This document shows positions 5,952 to 8,789 of a DNA stretch of 8,789 nucleotides, one piece after another (positions within the stretch are counted from its first letter, which is position 1; each line of letters starts with the position of its first letter). The notes beneath the pieces are model-generated. The model did not search any database. It saw only the letters and a list, made by a program, of their open reading frames with translations, and was not told the origin of the DNA. Where the stretch lies: positions 55,466-64,254 of the forward strand of contig DDHX01000047.1 in NCBI GenBank assembly GCA_002338255.1, written 5' to 3'. The position numbers were made by a program, and so were the translations under genes. This stretch comes from Ruminococcaceae bacterium UBA1865 (lineage in GTDB: Bacteria > Bacillota > Clostridia > Oscillospirales > Acutalibacteraceae).

Positions 5952-7610
5952 ATGTCATTTACATCGATTTCGGTTAAAGAAGCAGTTGAAAATATTAACG
6001 CAGCGAATAATGGATGGTTTTTACCTGCCGTTCAAAGGCCTTATGTTTGGGGAAGTCGTTACGAAAGCGAGAAATACATTTGCAAGTTGTTTGACTCAAT
6101 CTTAAGAGGTTATCCCATTGGAACACTTATTGTCTGGAACAGCGACAAAGAAATACCTTATCGTAACTTTATTGAGGATTATAAAGATGGCGACACTGCT
6201 CCATTTGTTGATAAACATTTATGGAATCGTGAAGATAAATGGTTGGTATATGATGGTCAGCAACGATTGCAAACGCTGTATTCTTGCTTGAAACACACCT
6301 TAAATAATAGAATACTGGTATATAATTTATTCTTTAATCTTAATGATAATGAAAATACGGATGTTTACGGATTTAGCTTTATTGATAAAAATTCTGAGTC
6401 AGAGGCAGGAACGATTTGTATGAATCAACTATTTGTACAGCCGGAAGACGAAAAAGTTAAATACCGTAAAGAAATACAAAAATCCATACCTACGAGTTTA
6501 ATCGAAAATAGTGAAGATAAATTTGAGGAAATTATCGATAAACTATGGGATGTTTTCGTCAGAAAAGATGTTAAGTCCTTAGCTTATTTTCCTATTGATA
6601 AGAGTTGGAGCGAAGAAAGAGTAAATGATGTATTCCAAAGGTTGAATATGGGTGGAGTGTCATTGTCGGGTGCCGATTTGCTTTTGTCAAGGATCAAGGA
6701 AGTTAGTTATGATTATGAAGAGAAACTTCAGACAGAATCAAAACAAATATTTAATATTACTCAAGGATACTCTTTTGAACCCACTGCAATCTTACAATTG
6801 GTACATTTATTAATTAAAGGCGGGACAAGAATTGCTCCAGATAGAGTAAGCAAACCTGAAATTGCGTGTTTTATTCAAACATTTGATATGTTGAAAGCGC
6901 CTCTAGATAACTTTTTTAATCATTTTATATGGGGACAATTCAAAATTAATAATAGTTCTATTATTCCTCGAGGAGCAGCATTGTTCCCATTGATGGTATA
7001 CGTGTATAACAGACATCAAAAAGGAACACCATTTATAAAATTAGAACCGGACAATTTACTAAAAATGAAACAGTATTTTATTATCTCACAGATGAATGAT
7101 TGGAATACACAAACACTTGTAAATAAGTTTGCACAGCTTGCTAAAGATACAGAAAAAGATTTTCCATTAGATGAAATGAGTTCATTTGCTGGTAAGAACA
7201 ATAGATTACAAACTTTATCTGCGAGTCATTTTGAAGAATATACATGGTTCCCATTAAAAGTCCTCACTCCAAACCATAGTTATGTTTTGGCTTCTACAGT
7301 GCAAGGAAGATACAAGCCGGAAATAGATCATATTTTTCCTCAAAAATTAGCCAATGCTCCAGCAGATTATGATGTAAATATTCTATGGAATATGCAACCG
7401 ATAACAGGAGTTATTAATGCATCCAAGGGAAATAAACATCCAAAGGATTTTTTTCAATCAGTTGATGGTGCAAAGTACATTAACGATTATGATTTCATTA
7501 TCAAAGATTTCAGCAATCCCGTGTGGACAGACCATAAACTCTTTATTGAGGAACGCAAAAAAGAGATGGTTGATTTTATGCTTAGTACATATGGTATACA
7601 GCTAATTTAG
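5952..7610 (+). CDS. DUF262 / HNH protein, single-chain GmrSD-type restriction nuclease
   Basis: A 552-residue protein; AAGGAG at 5939-5944 lies 7 bases before the ATG. The N-terminal DUF262 (GmrS-like, ParB/Srx fold) domain shows LPAVQRPYVWG near residue 24, YPIGTLIVW near 55, and the nucleotide-binding motif D101-G-Q-Q-R105-L. The middle is helical. The C-terminal HNH-type nuclease part (about 440-510) has EIDHIFPQ with H460, N480 in LWNMQP, and N489-A-S-K492-G-N. In characterised GmrSD enzymes the DUF262 part hydrolyses nucleotides and gates the HNH part, which cuts DNA carrying modified cytosines such as those of T4-like phages. All key motifs are present. With the XRE / ImmA-Fic pair upstream it forms an apparent defence cargo block. 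The target modification is unknown. Confidence 0.9.
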   Translation: MSFTSISVKEAVENINAANNGWFLPAVQRPYVWGSRYESEKYICKLFDSILRGYPIGTLIVWNSDKEIPYRNFIEDYKDGDTAPFVDKHLWNREDKWLVYDGQQRLQTLYSCLKHTLNNRILVYNLFFNLNDNENTDVYGFSFIDKNSESEAGTICMNQLFVQPEDEKVKYRKEIQKSIPTSLIENSEDKFEEIIDKLWDVFVRKDVKSLAYFPIDKSWSEERVNDVFQRLNMGGVSLSGADLLLSRIKEVSYDYEEKLQTESKQIFNITQGYSFEPTAILQLVHLLIKGGTRIAPDRVSKPEIACFIQTFDMLKAPLDNFFNHFIWGQFKINNSSIIPRGAALFPLMVYVYNRHQKGTPFIKLEPDNLLKMKQYFIISQMNDWNTQTLVNKFAQLAKDTEKDFPLDEMSSFAGKNNRLQTLSASHFEEYTWFPLKVLTPNHSYVLASTVQGRYKPEIDHIFPQKLANAPADYDVNILWNMQPITGVINASKGNKHPKDFFQSVDGAKYINDYDFIIKDFSNPVWTDHKLFIEERKKEMVDFMLSTYGIQLI

Positions 7611-7629
7611 TCTAAGACATTAGGCTTTT
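7609..7629 (+). terminator. Weak intrinsic terminator of the DUF262 gene
   Basis: AGTCTAA at 7609-7615 pairs with TTAGGCT at 7620-7626 (7 bp, one G-T wobble, 4-base loop) and runs into TTTT at 7626-7629. The stem begins inside the TAG stop codon. It is short but has the right parts and position. Confidence 0.5.
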
Positions 7630-7682
7630 GCATAGATTAAAAAACTTCAATAATGTTTTAGAATACTAAACCTACAAGTAGA

Positions 7683-7779
7683 TGTTTATTTGCTGTTTAT
7701 TGCCATAAAAAGTGGCATTAAATTGCTTTAAATTACCGCAAGTGAAATTGATGAAAACCCGCAATTACCCGAGATTACC
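7683..7779. repeat. Phased short direct repeats left of the att core (candidate integrase arm sites)
   Basis: TGTTTATT occurs at 7683-7690 and 7694-7701, 11 bases apart. ATTACC occurs at 7732-7737, 7764-7769 and 7774-7779, at steps of 32 and 10 bases. The steps are near whole helical turns, as expected for arm-type sites bound by the N-terminal domain of a tyrosine integrase next to its core. An inverted repeat TGCCA/TGGCA (7701-7705, 7713-7717) lies between them. No ORF of note occupies this stretch. Function is inferred. Confidence 0.45.
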
Positions 7780-7816
7780 ACAGATTATAATAAAATGCTA
7801 TAAAAGAAAATCTTCC

Positions 7817-7861
<45 letters not shown>

Positions 7862-7865
7862 AACA

Positions 7866-7900
7866 AGCCCAGTATCCATGCGGATGCTGGGCTTTTCTTT
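7866..7900 (+). terminator. Intrinsic terminator of the tRNA-fMet gene
   Basis: AGCCCAGTATCC (7866-7877) pairs with GGATGCTGGGCT (7882-7893), twelve pairs including one T-G, with an ATGC loop, followed by TTTTCTTT. It begins 4 bases after the CCA end of the tRNA half, so it is probably the original terminator of that tRNA gene or a copy carried by an element. Confidence 0.85.
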
Positions 7901-7929
7901 GTCTGCGTTCGTCAGCAAATTACACGAAA

Positions 7930-7948
7930 TGTTCAAGATTTGTTCAAG
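7930..7948. repeat. Tandem TGTTCAAG repeat right of the att core (candidate arm sites)
   Basis: TGTTCAAG at 7930-7937 and 7941-7948 are exact copies 11 bases apart, about 70 bases beyond the tRNA half. Spacing of one helical turn and position next to a recombination core suggest paired arm sites, probably for the second integrase encoded at 8591-8788. Two copies of an 8-mer are modest evidence. Confidence 0.4.
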
Positions 7949-7980
7949 TATGTGCGGGAAAAGTGGGGAAACATATGGCA

Positions 7981-8018
7981 AGAGGCTACCTTCAATGATA
8001 GAAGGTAGCCTCTTTTTT
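7981..8018 (+). terminator. Strong intrinsic terminator
   Basis: AGAGGCTACCTTC (7981-7993) and GAAGGTAGCCTCT (8001-8013) form a perfect 13-bp stem with a 7-base loop, followed by a six-T run (8013-8018). It works in the + direction; on the - strand no T-run follows. With no + strand gene nearby, it probably insulates the leftward genes from read-through out of the tRNA side. Confidence 0.85.
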
Positions 8019-8036
8019 ACATTTATCCAATAAATA

Positions 8037-8570
8037 TTAAGAAATAAAGTACCCAACACGAATATAACTTTTCCCAGTCATTTTGAAAGAATGAGCAGCC
8101 AACCTTATTTCAGGTTCAAAATGTTTCAGCAGTATAAATAGTGCTCCTACCGCTTGCAAAGCGTTTTCTAAATTTGCCTTCTCAAAATTACTGTATCTAC
8201 TGTGTTTTATCTTTTGATATTCTTTTCACCAGAGGGGAGAATCGTACTCAGGGTCAATTTTGAGTCCATACCAAGGGTAAAAAGATAAGGAACCGATTAT
8301 CGCTTGACAATCTACTAAATGGAAATGACGTTTTAACAACGAGCTTGCATAATTTTTCATATTGTAGTTTTTCTTTAAATCTGTAAGATTGCATACCATT
8401 TTACATACTGAGTCGATTTCTGAGCATGAAACCATTATTATTTTTGCAAACTCACTAGAATACGTTTTTAAATTGCTTTCACAGACTTCAACAAACCTTG
8501 ATGTGTTTTGTAAATCATTCTCAATCATAAGAAAATATGACCAAGCATTTTCAAATTCATCCTCTGTCAT
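8037..8570 (-). pseudogene. Small helical (possibly HEPN-like) gene interrupted by an in-frame TGA
   Basis: From ATG at 8568-8570 the frame encodes 114 residues, mostly helical (NDLQNTSRFVEVCESNLKTY, EFAKIIMVSCSEIDSVCKMV), ending ...YDSPLW at TGA 8226-8228. Beyond the TGA the same frame stays open for 62 more codons to TAA 8037-8039, starting KEYQKIKHSRYSNFEKANLE. The join SPLW-(W)-KEYQKIKHSR and the helix ANLENALQAVGALFILL read as one continuous domain, so the TGA replaces a TGG for tryptophan. Full length would be 177 residues. TGA is used as a normal stop elsewhere in the window (399-401, 4451-4453). The fold resembles HEPN-like or abortive-infection accessory proteins, but I cannot name the family with certainty. 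The gene starts 20 bases after the second integrase, so they are probably co-transcribed. The start lacks a good Shine-Dalgarno. Confidence 0.6.
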
Positions 8571-8590
8571 ATTATTAACCCATCCTCATT

Positions 8591-8788
8591 TTATTTTGCC
8601 ACTGGAAGCAGAACATTTTTCAGCGAGGCGCTGGCTGTTTTCTGAGCGCTTTTTATTACATGACTGTAGGTGTTGACCAGTGTGCTCGCTTGTGCATGAC
8701 CAGTGCGGGACTGCAGAGTTCGAATATCAACGTCTCCGGCGGTAATCTGAAGGGTGGCAAAGGTGTGCCGCAAGCTGTGCGGTGTAAT
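8591..8788 (-). CDS. Second tyrosine recombinase/integrase, C-terminal 65 residues (5' end outside window)
   Basis: The - strand frame is open from the window edge and ends at TAA 8591-8593. It contains ITPHSLRHTFATLQ with the catalytic H-x-x-R, then RTGHAQASTLVNTYSHV with the second histidine and the nucleophilic tyrosine in NTYSH. Only the end of the catalytic domain is present. It differs clearly from the integrase at 2584-3972 (GHAQASTLVNTYSH against GHAQTSTTENIYAH), so it is another enzyme, not a copy. It reads towards the tRNA half. A TTG at 8771-8773 is an internal leucine codon, not a start. Confidence 0.92.
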   Translation of the reverse strand: MTPHSLRHTFATLQITAGDVDIRTLQSRTGHAQASTLVNTYSHVIKSAQKTASASLKNVLLPVAK

Positions 8789-8789
8789 A

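Noticed and set aside
7417..7605. A + strand frame inside the DUF262 gene
   Set aside because: Shadow of the HNH region; no ribosome binding site and no recognisable protein pattern.
8389..8676. A + strand open frame of 95 codons
   Set aside because: It lies opposite the small helical gene and the integrase end, both with clear protein features on the - strand.

Overview
The window looks like Firmicutes DNA, most likely Clostridia. It is AT-rich, has strong AGGAGG-type ribosome binding sites, a TTGACA-N17-TATAGT promoter, and ImmR/ImmA-like regulation beside tyrosine integrases. No ordinary housekeeping gene is present. Almost everything belongs to two mobile elements that meet at a fragment of an initiator tRNA (tRNA-fMet) gene.

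Region 1 (1-2112, + strand) is a tightly overlapping head-morphogenesis operon of a phage or phage satellite. It holds the C-terminus of a probable major capsid protein, a small HeH/SAP-like protein, a gp6/QLRG-type head-tail connector, a head-closure-like protein and a 383-aa structural protein ending in Ig-like domains. No tail or lysis genes follow. After a hairpin the sequence goes straight to recombination genes. Region 2 (2236-3972, + strand) is an excisionase-like gene and a full-length tyrosine integrase with an extra helix-turn-helix inserted in its core-binding domain.

Region 3 (about 4040-7610, + strand) is visibly more AT-rich and sits between the integrase and the attachment site, the usual cargo position. 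It begins with a well-defined promoter and operator-like repeats. These are followed by an XRE repressor (111 aa), an overlapping 458-aa ImmA/IrrE metallopeptidase-Fic fusion, and a 552-aa DUF262-HNH protein of GmrSD type. My reading (inference) is a regulated anti-phage or toxin-antitoxin-like module. The ImmA part would cleave the XRE repressor on a signal, the Fic part would nucleotidylate a target, and the GmrSD-like nuclease would attack foreign or modified DNA.

Region 4 (7611-8036) is non-coding. It contains a weak terminator, short phased repeats that look like integrase arm sites, the 3' half of tRNA-fMet (7817-7861, the attachment core), that tRNA's terminator, more phased repeats and a second strong terminator. 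Region 5 (8037-8789, - strand) is the end of a second element: the C-terminus of another tyrosine integrase, running off the window, and a small helical gene interrupted by an in-frame TGA where a tryptophan is expected.

The most interesting items are the ImmA/IrrE-Fic fusion with its repressor and GmrSD-like neighbour, its promoter/operator layout, the head-genes-without-tail layout (similar to a capsid-forming satellite), and the two integrases converging on one tRNA-fMet half.
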